A DNA stretch of 64,000 nt from Zonotrichia leucophrys gambelii. Lineage: Eukaryota; Chordata; Aves; Passeriformes; Passerellidae. Below, one piece after another: positions 1-10,958 of this stretch. The first letter of the stretch is position 1, and each line of letters starts with the position of its first letter. The notes below the pieces were generated by a model. The model saw nothing but the letters and a program-made list of their open reading frames with translations. It was not told the origin of the DNA and did no database searches. Position numbers and translations under genes: made by a program. The stretch is from the NCBI RefSeq assembly GCF_028769735.1, contig NC_088172.1:34692897-34756896 (forward strand), read 5' to 3'.

Positions 1-770
1 ATGTGCATTTGCCCCAAATTTTGGAGTTTTCATTTCACTTATTTTAGGATGGCAGTATCACTGAAAGAGAATTTCATCAGCAGAATAGTCAATTTTGTAT
101 CAATTCAATGATAATAGCTCACTTAGCTCAAGCTTTTTTTCATTTGCTTTTCTTTTATTTCTCTTTTGCTTGATGTTCAGGAGCATTTACACCAAGAGAA
201 ATAGAACACTCAGGTCTATAAACAGAGGTAAGAAAAAAGCCCAAGGAGTTAGCATGGGCTTGTTGAGTATTCTTAAAGGATTAGTATTGTGCGAACAATT
301 AATGGTTCACTAAAGAACAGGACTGATCCAAGGTTACATTCTGACACCATTGTTATTGGTTCTAGCAAATTATTGGATACTGAGGAAAGAATAGTAATTT
401 GCAACAATTTACTTCTTATTGATGTTTTAAATTGTGTGTAACTCCTGCATAGAGAGAACAATACACAAGGTAAGGAGGCACTAATTATTCCATTGCAGTC
501 TCTTTAACAAAAATACCCTTTCTTGTTGTAGAAAAAGATTGTTGTAGGCAAAAAATTCTAAAAGTGGCTTTATTTTGACAGAAACTTTATATCACTAATA
601 TAACTATGTGAATAGAAGAATTATGAGTATCAAATAAAGATGTTGATTCTTGATTATTTGACTATAAATATACAGTACTAGTCTGTACTGTCTTCATGTG
701 TTATATTTTTGATAAGTCTAGTTAATGAGTGGGCAGAATAGGTTGCGTTTTTCACTTCCCTTCTGTGTGG
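1..770. other. Unique AT-rich DNA, no gene recognised
   Basis: No repeat family, RNA gene or convincing reading frame is seen. The short open frames here (up to 72 codons) are rich in F, L and S from T-rich DNA and have no recognisable domain. The right edge is set by the start of a CR1 tail. Confidence 0.5.
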
Positions 771-931
771 GTGACCAGGCCCTGGAGCAGATCATGATGA
801 GTTTGTGGAGTCTGCCTCACTGAACACAATCCTCTGCCTTGTGCTCTGGGTTGACCCTGCTTGAGCAGAGAGGTTGGACCAGATGGCCTGCTGGGGTCCC
901 TGCCATCCTGACCCAGTCTGAGTTTCTGTGA
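771..931 (+). mobile_element. CR1 LINE 3'-end fragment
   Basis: A 5'-truncated copy of the CR1 non-LTR retrotransposon, 3' end only. The pattern 'gttgaccctgcttgagcag' followed by 'ggttggaccagatggcctg', 'ggtccctgccatcctg' and a final 'tttctgtg' is the usual CR1 3' tail in sense orientation. It codes for nothing. A second CR1 piece from an internal part of the element starts about 20 bp downstream, so these are two separate fragments rather than one continuous copy. Confidence 0.85.
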
Positions 932-952
932 AATAAAGGTTTATGTGTTAGA

Positions 953-1355
953 AAGGCCAGGCCAAAAGAGAAGGCTGTTTAGATGAACAGGCAACTCTGA
1001 CCTGAGGTAAACACCTGTGGTGGTGTACAGAAGCGGGAACAGAGGAAGATTGCCCAGAAGTACAGAGGCATTTCTCAAGTGTGCATGGATGGAGTTAGAA
1101 GAGCTAAAGTTCAGCTGGAAATTAATCCAGATAGGGATTTCAGGAACATGAAAAAGAGTTTCTACAACTATGTCATCAGCAAAATAAAACTAAGGAGAAT
1201 GTGACTACAGGGATCCCTGCTGCTCAGTGGAACAAAGGACATACTGACTGGTCAAGGCCTTGGATAAAGCCAAGACACTGAGAGTCTTTCTTGCTTCAGC
1301 TATTACCAGCAAGATCCATCTTTTGTTCTCCCAGGCCCAAAATCTCCAGACAGAA
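953..1355 (+). pseudogene. CR1 ORF2 internal fragment (between endonuclease and RT)
   Basis: This is an internal piece of CR1 ORF2, the polyprotein with endonuclease and reverse transcriptase. A frame at 1061-1204 reads YRGISQVCMDGV then RRAKVQLEIN and ends in KLRRM-stop. That matches the basic linker between endonuclease and RT in avian CR1. Beyond it, 'ctgctgctcagtggaac' and 'ctcccaggcccaaaatctcc' continue the similarity out of frame. The piece is frameshifted and stop-containing and lacks its own 3' end. CR1 copies normally keep the 3' end, so the rest was probably lost by deletion or decay. Confidence 0.7.
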
Positions 1356-2649
1356 ATACAAGCATATGCAAGCATATATAACTTTTGAACAGTGAGGTAA
1401 ATCCCTTCAAGGAATTCAAAACCAACTGGGCATGAACGTGCCAGCTGGGCAGTTTACACACAATGTTTTGAATATTGTGCAATCCGCTAGATTTATAGCA
1501 CGGCTGTGAAGGAATTGCATCAACACAGACCTGATAAGGTCAGTGCTTCAGGAAAACATTCGATGCATATGGCTACGCAAAATAAATTTGTTCAGCGTAT
1601 CAAAACCTTAAAAAAACTTTGGCAAACTTAGCTGACTATCTTTCAGGAGAAGGATGGAGTAATTTACCCAAACACAGACATTTGAGATACCTTAAGCTGT
1701 TCTATATATCTACCCTGTAATGGCAGATATGACACTCCACTGTAGATAAACCTACATCCTTCTAAAGGTCAAACTGAGTACTTGAGGGACTCTAAAATTA
1801 TCCCAGATATCATTTAAGTAGTTTAGCTAAATGAATCCCATTCTTTTTTACTTAGCTTTTAAGCTATGTAAAGACATGGATGAGCTCAGATCTGTCTGCT
1901 TTACATTCCCCTAGCAAGAATGTTACAATACTTTTTTTCTGCTTTCCTTAAACTGTAATTGAAGAATCACATTAGAAAAATTTCTGTCAATAAGGACTAC
2001 TAAGATAAAATAAAATATACTTTGGAAAAAACTTCAGTCCTCAGGGTCTTTCTCAACAAGTCAATCAGATGCTGTTTTTGAAAGAATTCATTATGCATTT
2101 TTCTATGTACCTCTTCAAGCATAGCTGTTTTCTTTAGGAATACTTGCCGTCTTACCTAGTTTCCAAGGCCAAAAGTATCCAGCTGATGTAGATGTTAGAC
2201 CTTTGAGATCTTGTATGACTGCTTCCAGGTTGTAACACACTTACAAGCACTCTGAGCTACAGATGAAAAGCTAGGCTCTGCATTCAGCGAATGCTCTTGT
2301 GCTATATTTGAGAATGAGATGTCTGTGGAGGATTTACAGGTGCTTTTTTGATGCTGAATTTTTAAACTCTTCTTTTCCAGGGCTTTGAAAAATGTGTTTC
2401 AGCACCTGGATGTGAGATATCTTTTGAAACTAAGGAAGCATCCTGCTACCTGCTAGACTTAAGAATCTAGGGACATCATTAATGGAAAATCTGTTTTCTT
2501 GTTCATCTGTGCACCAACTTTCAGTAATTTCATCAAAAGCAGTTGTGGCTTTTTATGAGCACTTATTTCCCAAGCCTGCAAGAAATTTCTGATCTTTGGC
2601 CCCTGCTTCAAGAGGACCCTATATCTGTAGCCCTATATCTTTCCACTCC
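1356..2649. other. Unique DNA, nothing recognised
   Basis: About 1.3 kb without a recognisable repeat, RNA gene or coding frame. Confidence 0.45.
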
Positions 2650-3081
2650 TTACTGAAGGGTTACTTGCTTTCTGGTATCAAAGATTTGTTGGTAATGAAA
2701 CTCAGGAAAAATCAGATCTTGCCAGTTTAAAATGTCTTGTCTTTTATTAAAGTAGCCAGTGAAAGAATGATCAGCTCCAGCTATATTGGAAATAAACTCA
2801 GTCAAGTCTATTTGAAAAGAGCTGATGTTAAATCTTGTCTCATTGTTCCAGCTTTTCATGCTCAAAGGGTTAGTGGCATGAAAAGCTGTGTTTTGTGTCT
2901 TGCTTTCAAGGAAATTGTAAACAAAGCAGCTACCTTGATTTTTGTGTATACCTCTATATTGTTTCACTATAATCAGAATTAAAGTTTCTCCTTTATTGGC
3001 AGTGACTTTGAATTCCTTATCCAGCATAATGCTGTCCAAATGAACCTTACCTTTTCCCAAACCCTTCGAGTGGAAAATCAC
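2650..3081 (-). CDS. Unidentified 143-codon open frame (possible old exon or chance)
   Basis: I do not recognise this protein. It is the longest open frame here outside recognised repeats. It starts at a GTG codon, not ATG, and an in-frame TAA lies about 24 nt upstream, so it is close to stop-to-stop. The sequence is mixed-composition, neither low-complexity nor CR1-like, with internal stretches such as ETLILIIVKQYRG and FQIDLTEFISNIAG. A good 5' splice-site match (AAAAG|GTAAGG) lies near its start on the same strand. The opposite strand is also open over much of the region. It may be a remnant of an ancient coding exon, or chance. Confidence 0.15.
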   Translation of the reverse strand: MIFHSKGLGKGKVHLDSIMLDKEFKVTANKGETLILIIVKQYRGIHKNQGSCFVYNFLESKTQNTAFHATNPLSMKSWNNETRFNISSFQIDLTEFISNIAGADHSFTGYFNKRQDILNWQDLIFPEFHYQQIFDTRKQVTLQ

Positions 3082-3249
3082 ATTGATGTTAGCATAACAT
3101 TAACTTTTTCAGACGCAGTTCATCTGGATGATACACACAAGATGATATTGCTGTCAGAGGTCTTAAAAATATTTTATGACAAAGAGAATGTTAAAGAAAA
3201 CAGTCTGAAAGCCACCATGCAGATTGTTCCAGTACAAAGCATTTTTTAA
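2986..3249 (+). CDS. Unidentified open frame after an acceptor-like site (alternative to the minus-strand frame)
   Basis: The frame opens after a TAA near 2983. A pyrimidine-rich 'tttctcctttattggcag' tract lies just inside its start and could act as a 3' splice site. The frame then runs about 80 codons to a TAA at 3247-3249. The first in-frame ATG is at 3040. It has a protein-like composition (for example NHIDVSITLTFSDAVHLDD) but no domain I can name. It overlaps the minus-strand frame, so at most one is likely to be real. Confidence 0.12.
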   Translation, partial: FSFIGSDFEFLIQHNAVQMNLTFSQTLRVENHIDVSITLTFSDAVHLDDTHKMILLSEVLKIFYDKENVKENSLKATMQIVPVQSIF

Positions 3250-4741
3250 GGCAGATTCACTTTTCCATGGGTCAGGGAAACCTACAGTAAGTGATCAGTG
3301 AAAATACAGAAGCACCTCTGTAATATGACTTTCAATTGTAATACATAGAAAGCATCTATTTTTGTTATCACAACTATTTACTTAAGTCAGAGAAGAAAAC
3401 ACTTTGAATGTTGAAGAGAAGGATAAGTACATTCCTGATGGTAGGAAATGTACATACCACTGCTCCACCACATCTAGAAAACACCATAACCAACAACACC
3501 AACAAGAGTTCAGAGAGTCACAGCAATATTTGATATGCAAGATCCTTCCTTGGTTTGATTTGAAAAGTCCACTACTGCAAATTCAGAAATATTTTTTGAA
3601 CAGGACCATCTAACTTTTTCAATAAAACTTTAAAAATGTTTTATTGGCAATGTATAGACTGGGGAGTTTCCTTTCAGATGGACCGTAGGAGTTAGATATT
3701 TGATTCACATTTAAAAATTACCAATAAGGTCTCCTGTGAAAATGCCACTGTTAAAGAAAAATAATGAAATATGCGTCAACACAGACATGTGTAAAGGTAC
3801 AGGTAAGGGGATCTATGCATGTTTGTAATACTAAGCACCTATTTAAGCACTTTTCTGAAATATGACCTCATCTTTGCCTGATTTGCTCACTGCCACAAAC
3901 TTAAGTTTAAGAAAAATTTGTAGTACCTGAGCAATTCTTACAAAAAATGAAACTCACAGAGCTAACATCTAACTCTGGGTGATTCACTGGTTAGAAATGA
4001 ATTACACACAAGCTGCAAACGTTGAAAAGTAATTCTGTAACATTGATATTGCTTTGAAACACAGTATTGAAAGCTGAAAAAACCAACCCAGATTCACAAA
4101 ACTGTTATATTAGCAGAACACGTGTTTAGTGAAACCTCTTGTCTCAGACAAAAGGATTTTAAGTTCAGTCACTAAGAAAATATAAGACCTGATAAACAAA
4201 TAGCACAGGACAATGGCTGAAGGAGATGATAAAATTATGTTTTTTAATCCTAAGCTCACCATTCCTTCTATAAGGTAATCATTAACAAAAATAATACTAG
4301 AAATATGCTTGATAAGCACATTGCAAAAGTGTTGTTGTAACATTATCTAGTTATTTATTTGTTTAGGTGTAAAAACAGAAGTATATTAAGCAAAAATAAT
4401 TCCAAAGCTGCAAATTTGGTACTGGGTTATGGGATTTAGTTGTGATGTTTCTTTCTTTTAGGTCCACCTTACTGACCAAACATTTCAGGTCACTGGTATC
4501 TGCATCTCAAGCTATAAACCAAAAATATTTATCTTCCTTTGTAAATAATTTGAGCATTAATATATTAAAAATTCTTATTATTAGGCAAAGAAAATTCATT
4601 ATGTTTACTCATTTCTCTGTTAAGGAATTTCTGCTTAGCAGAGCCAAAAGATTGAACCTTCGGATTCAACATGCAGCCTAATGTCACATCCAATGAATTC
4701 AGGTGTCTGTGCTTCTCAGGACCCAGTCCTCCTCACAAAAA
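3250..4741. other. Unique AT-rich DNA, nothing recognised
   Basis: About 1.5 kb with no recognisable repeat, RNA gene or coding frame. Short frames at 4110-4343 (minus) and 4442-4681 (plus) look like chance products of AT-rich sequence. Confidence 0.45.
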
Positions 4742-4895
4742 ATTCTATAGCCCACAGGCTGAAAGGGACCTTAAAGGTCACCTTGTTCCAACCCCTCTGC
4801 CATGGGCAGGGATGCCTCCCCCTAGACCAAGTTAAGCCCTATCCAACCTGGCCTCGAACATTTCCAGGGATAAGTCATCATAACTTCCCTAGATA
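4742..4895 (-). mobile_element. CR1 LINE 3'-end fragment
   Basis: Antisense CR1 3' tail. Reading the plus strand, 'gaaagggaccttaaaggtca', 'ttccaacccctctgccatgg', 'gacca' and 'atccaacctggcctcgaaca' follow the reverse complement of the CR1 3' region in order. The left edge, 'attctatagcccacaggctg', is a decayed form of the terminal repeat. Non-coding and 5'-truncated. Confidence 0.9.
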
Positions 4896-5964
4896 TTTTT
4901 GATAGAATATGTATAGCAAACAACACAGGTTTGTGAGACTTTGACAGATTTAACTCATGTGACCAGCACTTTCACATGGCAGATGCTAAAATCTGCACTT
5001 TTCATATTGGCAGTCCTACAGTTCTTCTGCAGCAGGTTTATCATCTCATATGTATTCTGCCCATACACATATATAGCTACATTTTTTTCCCCTTGAGCCA
5101 CTAAAAGCTTTCTAGTCACTATCTAGAAATATTAGGTTTGCCAATCTATATTTTTCTTAATCCCCTAGTGCAGTGTGATCTAGTCATCTGCTTTTTGTTT
5201 GAGCTTCCTCAAGATTTATTCAAACCAAATCTCTTGTGTGAATTACCTGCAGAAGTTTGATAAGCAAGATGTATCTTTTTCACTGGTGCAGAGAAGTTTG
5301 AAAGTATATTCGTGACATAAAGCATTACTCATTGGTTAACAATATAAGGATTAGAAAAGTCATTAATATAGTTAATGATCCTTAATTACATAATGGAATG
5401 CCTGTTACATGATTCTTTAGTGTCTCAGCATTTCCATGCATTATTGATAGCCAATTAAGTACAGATGAAAGAACTGGGAGAACTATTTGCAGCAAACAAT
5501 TTATTTGATAAATTCAGCCTCCCTTTCTGTTTTTGAATTACCTGTAAGAAGGCTTTGATTTTTAAAAATGCCATTGTTGCTCCAAGTAAATCTTTTAAGC
5601 AAGGGTCTTCTAGCCTACTCTCTGATTGCAAAATATTTTATGTGCTATTGCGTTCTAGGTATGAGTCATTCTTATTTCTCCAAAGCACTATTTATCTCTT
5701 AACCCTGGTGTCATATGCTATTCCTTCACTAGATGAATACTAAACTCAGACTCTTCTGTTTTCCTCCTCTTCCTTCAAGCATGGCGTCATTCAGTTCAAC
5801 AGATTCATTTTTCCCTTTGACTGAATTTTCTTTTTAGAATACCTAGATCTTTTATAATGGGAGATAACAGGTTCTTCCTTTCCTTTTCTGTCAGGTGTGG
5901 CTGCTATTCTTGCTCGCTCCCATGCTGAGTGGAAGAGTCTTCTTCCAGTAGGCAGATACACACA
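4896..5964. other. Unique AT-rich DNA, nothing recognised
   Basis: About 1.1 kb without recognisable repeats or genes. An acceptor-like tract, 'ttcctttccttttctgtcag', ends near 5895 but no exon can be supported after it. Confidence 0.45.
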
Positions 5965-6060
5965 CACTGAAGATGTGGTCAGTGGTCATTTTTAATGTCT
6001 TCAAGGATGAAGATTCCACAGCATCTCTGAGAAGACTTTTGCATGCTCAACCACCTGCAC

Positions 6061-6094
<34 letters not shown>

Positions 6095-6600
6095 TCCTAT
6101 GTTTAGAATGTTTAGACAAATAGTCTTTATTTCATTTTGTGCTCCATTTTTTCTTGTCTTTTATTTAAGCTCCACTAAGAAAAGTCTGGCTCCACCTTCT
6201 TTCACCTTCTTTACTCTGCTCGTCAGATATTTGCACACATTAATAAGATTATTCATAAGACCCCTTGGATTTTTCTGTTCCAGGTTTACAGCTGCATGCC
6301 TCTCAGCTCTCCTTGCACCTTAGGTGTTCCAGTCCCCTAATCATTTTCATGGTCCTGCTCTGCACTTGTTCCAATAGGTCCATCAGGGAGTACAAGATGC
6401 TGCCTCCCCAGTGTTCAGAACAGAATAAGAATCACCTCCTTGGACATGCTGGTGATGCTCCCCTAACACAGACCATTACACTGCTGGCCACATTGGCCAC
6501 AGGAGCACACTGCTGGCTCTGAGTCAGCTCGTTATCTCCCAGGAAGCTGTGGCCTTTCCTGCAAAGCCATCTTTGTACAAAGACACTTTTCCAGTCTTTC
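5965..6600 (-). mobile_element. CR1 LINE fragment (3' half, antisense) with poly-A expansion
   Basis: The plus strand reads as the complement of CR1: 'cttcaaggatgaagattcca', 'gctcaaccacctgcacagt', 'taataagat', 'cccctaatcattttcatgg', 'ctggccacattggccacagg', 'gcacactgctggctc', then a decayed 'ctttcctgcaaagcc'. This covers the end of ORF2 and part of the 3' UTR. All frames are broken. At 6064-6091 the short A-run normally found at this point of CR1 has grown to 28 A. It faces the next CR1 copy head to head. Confidence 0.85.
6064..6091. repeat. A28 homopolymer inside CR1
   Basis: Uninterrupted run of 28 A. It sits inside the antisense CR1 sequence, with CR1 on both sides ('cacctgcacagt' before, 'attcctatgtttagaatg' after). 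It is therefore an expanded internal A-stretch, not the tail of a processed pseudogene. Confidence 0.95.
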
Positions 6601-6629
6601 TTGGTGTATGCAAATATTCATCCACAGAT

Positions 6630-7169
6630 GCCTCTGTATTCAGCACACGTGCAGCCACACCTCAAGCCCTGTATCCAGTTCTGGGCCTCTTGTTATAAAA
6701 AAGACATTGAGGGGCTGCAGAGTGTTCAGAGGAGGACAACAGAGCTGGTGAAGGATCTAGAGACCAAGTCATATGTGGAGCAGCTGAGGCAGCTGGTGCT
6801 GCTCTGCCTGGAAGCAAGAAGGCTCTGAGGTGGTCTTATCATTCCCTACAACTCCCTAAAAGGAGCTTGTAGCTAGGTGAAGGTTGGTCCCTCCTCCCTG
6901 GCAACTAGTGTCAGGACAAGAGGACATGGTCACAAGCTGCTCTAGGGGAGGTTCAGGTTGGACATGAGGAGGAAATTTTTCACAGAAAATGACATTAAAC
7001 ATTGGAATGGGCTCCCCAGGGAGGTGATAGAGTCACCATCCCTGGAGGAGATCCAGAAATGACTGGATATTGCACTTAATGCCATGGTCTAGTTGACGAG
7101 TTGGTCAGTCAAAGGCTAGACTTGATGACCTTGGAGATCTTTTCCAACCTAGATGATTCTGTGATTCTG
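6630..7169 (+). mobile_element. CR1 LINE fragment (end of ORF2 plus 3' UTR)
   Basis: Sense CR1. It begins with the decayed C-terminal RT region ('cagccacacctcaagccctg', 'tatccagttctgggcc', 'gaggggctgcagagtgttca', 'gaggaggacaacagagctgg'). It continues through 'gttcaggttggacatgagga', 'tggaatgggctccccaggga' and 'tagacttgatgaccttggag' to the terminal 'gattctgtgattctg'. A 75-codon frame at 6601-6828 is the remnant of ORF2. The copy is 5'-truncated but keeps a good 3' end. Confidence 0.92.
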
Positions 7170-9965
7170 AGGTGCAGGACTTGCCATTTCCCCTTTATCA
7201 GACTCCAAGAAATTCCTGTCAGCATTAAGGGATTACACTAAAAGGATGCATAGAAACTCAACTGGTGTCCTTTATCAATAGTTACATTCCAAATCCAGCT
7301 TCTGTGTGTGAGAGGAGCTGAAACTTGCCTGGATGTTGGTTCATTTACACTGTGTGGGTGGTCCCAACAGGTTTGCATAGGCTGGCTTTGCTGGGAAGGC
7401 TCTTAAGCAGTCTAGATGTTAGGTCCTTGTTACTGTTATCTTAAAACAAATCTTTTTGGCTGTTTTCTCTAAGGCTCATTTTAAGGCTAAAGTATGTCTC
7501 ACTCTGAATTCTAGTAGATGAAAACATCTGTTTGGAAAGAAAATGTGAAAATAAATCAGTCTAAAAAAATCCAGTAAGTTTTCAGTTTTGTTCTCAAGTT
7601 ATACATAGTAATTCTATTTTTTTAAAGTGTAGCAAATTAATGAATGAGTTAAAATGAGAATTTTTTTATTTTTCTCTGAGATCTCCTCAGAACTACTCAA
7701 TATGTATTTTATAAAATCCTAAAAGTTTTTGTAAGTTCTATGAATAATATCTAAATAATATCCATGTCATCACATAGGAAGAAGGATGAAACAGAGAATT
7801 AAAGAAAAGACCTTTTGTGTATGAATTAAAATTTGTCCTTCATAGATTTTCAAGAGCAGATCTGCTACTATATAAGTTCTGTAATATCGAACAAGTGTTT
7901 CAGAATATAGTCTCTCACACCACTCTCTTCATGAAGGTGAGTGATTGCAGCAGGCATTAAAAAGTATTATTAATCAGATGTCTATATCACAGCAACTCTA
8001 GCTACTTTCTCCTCTCCCTCTGCATCTTGAATAAACCCATTACTGCTGCTTGAAATTTCAAGTGACAGCTAATTTAAGTGTGGCTTCACATTAAGGGTTC
8101 CGAAAATTACAAACTACTGTTTAGATTTATTTGCTAAATCATGTAGCAGAACATTTTACAAGACTGTCTGTGAAACAAGACTGATAGAGAGAACACAGTT
8201 ATAACTGGGTGATTTTAATTTATTGTCCATTTTGTTTTGTTCACTTCAGGGAATGAACATAGTTTTTATATTGTATCAGAGCAATGGACGACTCTGCTGA
8301 AAAAATTCTTAAAATGTTAAAATGTTGGTGTGCTGTAATATACACGTTGCTTTGTAAAGACAAGGGAAATTTGGTGCTTTTGTCTCTCATAGCCCCAGTT
8401 AAAAGAGAAGTAAACACTCCAGCAAAGCCAAACCCCTAATATTTTTGTCAGACATATCTCACCTTACCCTGCAATGGTTTAAACCATAACAGAAAAGAAC
8501 AAACACGTCTTAGACTCTGTAGCAACCATTCAGCACAGGCATTCACACCTACTGCAAATAAGCTGTAATCAAAAGTCCATTGAAGCCTTTGTAGCCATTC
8601 TGTGAGCTGATGAGGTCATGAGAATTTGGTGAAACTACTTCTTTATTCCTTTCCAGGAGGGAGCATGTTGCTCTTTATAAACAAAAAGTGGGAAATAGAA
8701 CCACAACAGGGAGAGTAAGGTCCTGAGCAAACTGTGAAGTATATAAAGCCAGCATCATTAGACTTTCCTGGCATCTCCTATTCAGTGCACACGTTGTTGA
8801 TTGACAAAGACTCAACATGTTGATTCATGCTATTAAATTGTTAAGTCAATGCCTAAAAAGGTTATTGCCATCCATAGTGTGATTGTTGATGAGGTTCCTG
8901 ACTTTGCATACATTACCAAGGTCTGGCTGGATGACTTTGTAAAACTATTATTGGCCCAGATGTCTTCTTTTGAATCTTAGCTCATAAAAATTTGAGAAAT
9001 GGGTAAAGCAGTGGTACTGCAAGGCTTTCAATAGATCAGACAAAGCAAGAACAGAAGGTGGAATTCAGGAAAGCTCAGACTAGCGGTGAGATGTATCATT
9101 TTAATGATTAAGAAAATTTATCCTAGAGGCACGCTGCAGAGTAATAACTAGCAGACTAACTCAACATACCACTGGCAGTCCCAACAAAAAACATTCTCAA
9201 AGCTGCCTGGTTTGTGTTGAAATGTAGACAGTGCATTGTCTACATTGCGGCAGAAATTAAAATCTAGCAACCAAAAGCAAAACATGTTCCCCTCCTATTA
9301 CCTTCCAGGAGTTTAAAAGCAATTAATAATATATCAGACTTTAATTTAGCTATACACTTTTTTTCCCCTCTGCAAAATAGCTGATTGGATCTGATGCAAT
9401 CCTATACCTTGATTTACCAAATTCAGGTGAGTGAATGTAAAGTAAAGAATCTAGGTACTCAATTTGACTTAGGAATGAGTCATTTCAGAAAGTGTTAATG
9501 TGATTCCACTGGTATTTAAGGAACAGACTAAGTGAAGGATGTAGTATAAATTTTCTTGATACAATGATATTTTATGGAAAGATATCAGAGTTACTAGTAA
9601 ACAAGCTATCTCAGGTGTCATGAGGTACATACTCATGTTAGGTCAAGGTCTCATCTGGGGTGTATTATACTGCCTCACCACAGGTGCTTGATTGGTAGTT
9701 CTGGACCCTGGTGATATTAATTTGCATAAATCCTGCTTAATTTGCTTAAAATTTGCTTGACGTACAGGTGTATGTAGAGTTAAGTGCTTTGATTAACAAG
9801 AGTAGATTTAAACACGTACTTATATCATGTTGTTAATTCCCATGACTGCAATTCATTAAAACACTTACAAAAATTAACTTTTGTACTTAGTACTCAATAT
9901 CAGGTAGCATGTATGAGTGCGCATTCACATGCAGGTACCACAGGCCATGTTCACCATGACATGAT
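7170..9965. other. Unique AT-rich DNA, no gene recognised
   Basis: About 2.8 kb without recognisable repeats or frames over 60 codons. A TATA-like 'gtatataaag' lies at 8739-8748. It would place a start in the early 8770s, but no transcript unit can be supported and such matches are expected by chance in AT-rich DNA. Confidence 0.45.
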
Positions 9966-10958
9966 GTGCTTCACCTGCTCAGCAGGTTCAGTGATGACAC
10001 AAAGCTGAGGGGAGTGACCCATACCCCAGAGAGCTGTGCAGCCCTTCAGAAGGACTTTGGCAGTTTGGAGGAATATGTAGAGAAGAATTGTTTGAAGTTC
10101 AGCAAGGGGAAATGCAGGGTCCTGCACCTGGAAAAGAATAACCCAAAATGCACCAGCACAGACTGGGACTCAATCTGCTGGAAAACAGCTCTGTGGAGAA
10201 GAATATGGGTGTTGTGTTGGACAACAAGCTGTCCCTGACCCAGTCAGGGTCAGGAAGGCCAAAGGTGTCCTGGTGTGCATTGGGAAGAGCATTGCCAGCA
10301 GGTTCAGGGAGCTGATCCTGCCCCTCTACTCAGCCCTGGTGGGGCACACCAGGAGTGCTGTGTTCAGTTCTGGGCTCCTTGCCACAAAAGAGATATGGAG
10401 GTCCTGGAGTAGGTCCAGTGGAGGGCAATGAAAGTGATGAAAGGTCTGGAGCTTTCCCTTACAAGGAAAGGCAGAGAGTTGGGCCTGTGCATGCAAGAAG
10501 AGATGGCTTAGAGGCTCCTCAGCATAATGTGAAAATCTCTGAAGGGAGGATGTCAAGAGGATGGATCCAGATTCTTCTTGCTGGTTCCTAGCAATAGCAC
10601 AAGAAGCATTGGACAAAACCTGATACACAGGAAGTTTCACCTGAATAAGAAGAATAACTTTATTTAGTGCACAACTGCGCACTCGAACAGATTGCCCCAG
10701 GAGGGTGTGGGGCTCCCTCACTGGAGATATTCAAGAACTGTCTGGTCACAATCGTGTGCAATATGTTCTAGGATATTGTCATGATCCTGTAGGATGTCAT
10801 GATTACAGAGAAAAAGGGTGGAGCTTCTAGCACTTTTTGATTCCATTCCACTCATGTCATGAAGGGAGTGTAGTTTCAGCAGGAGGAAGCTGGGGCTGGA
10901 AGCAAAAGGATCACAAGCTCTTTTAACCCTACCCATTCTGTAACTCTGTGATTCTGAA
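9966..10958 (+). pseudogene. CR1 LINE, 3' part of ORF2 (RT) and 3' UTR, broken
   Basis: The longest plus-strand CR1 copy. The frame at 9966-10238 keeps the RT catalytic box as FSDD (9987-9998, in place of the usual FADD), then TKLRGV, KCRVLHLEKNNPKC and further RT/thumb-like sequence, and ends in a stop. Downstream, 'ctgcccctctactcagccct' and 'gttcagttctgggctccttg' continue ORF2 out of frame. The 3' UTR follows ('attgccccaggagggtgtgg', 'caatatgttctagga') and ends in 'attctgtaactctgtgattc' near 10958. Between about 10780 and 10870 the sequence does not look like CR1. Dead element. Confidence 0.85.
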
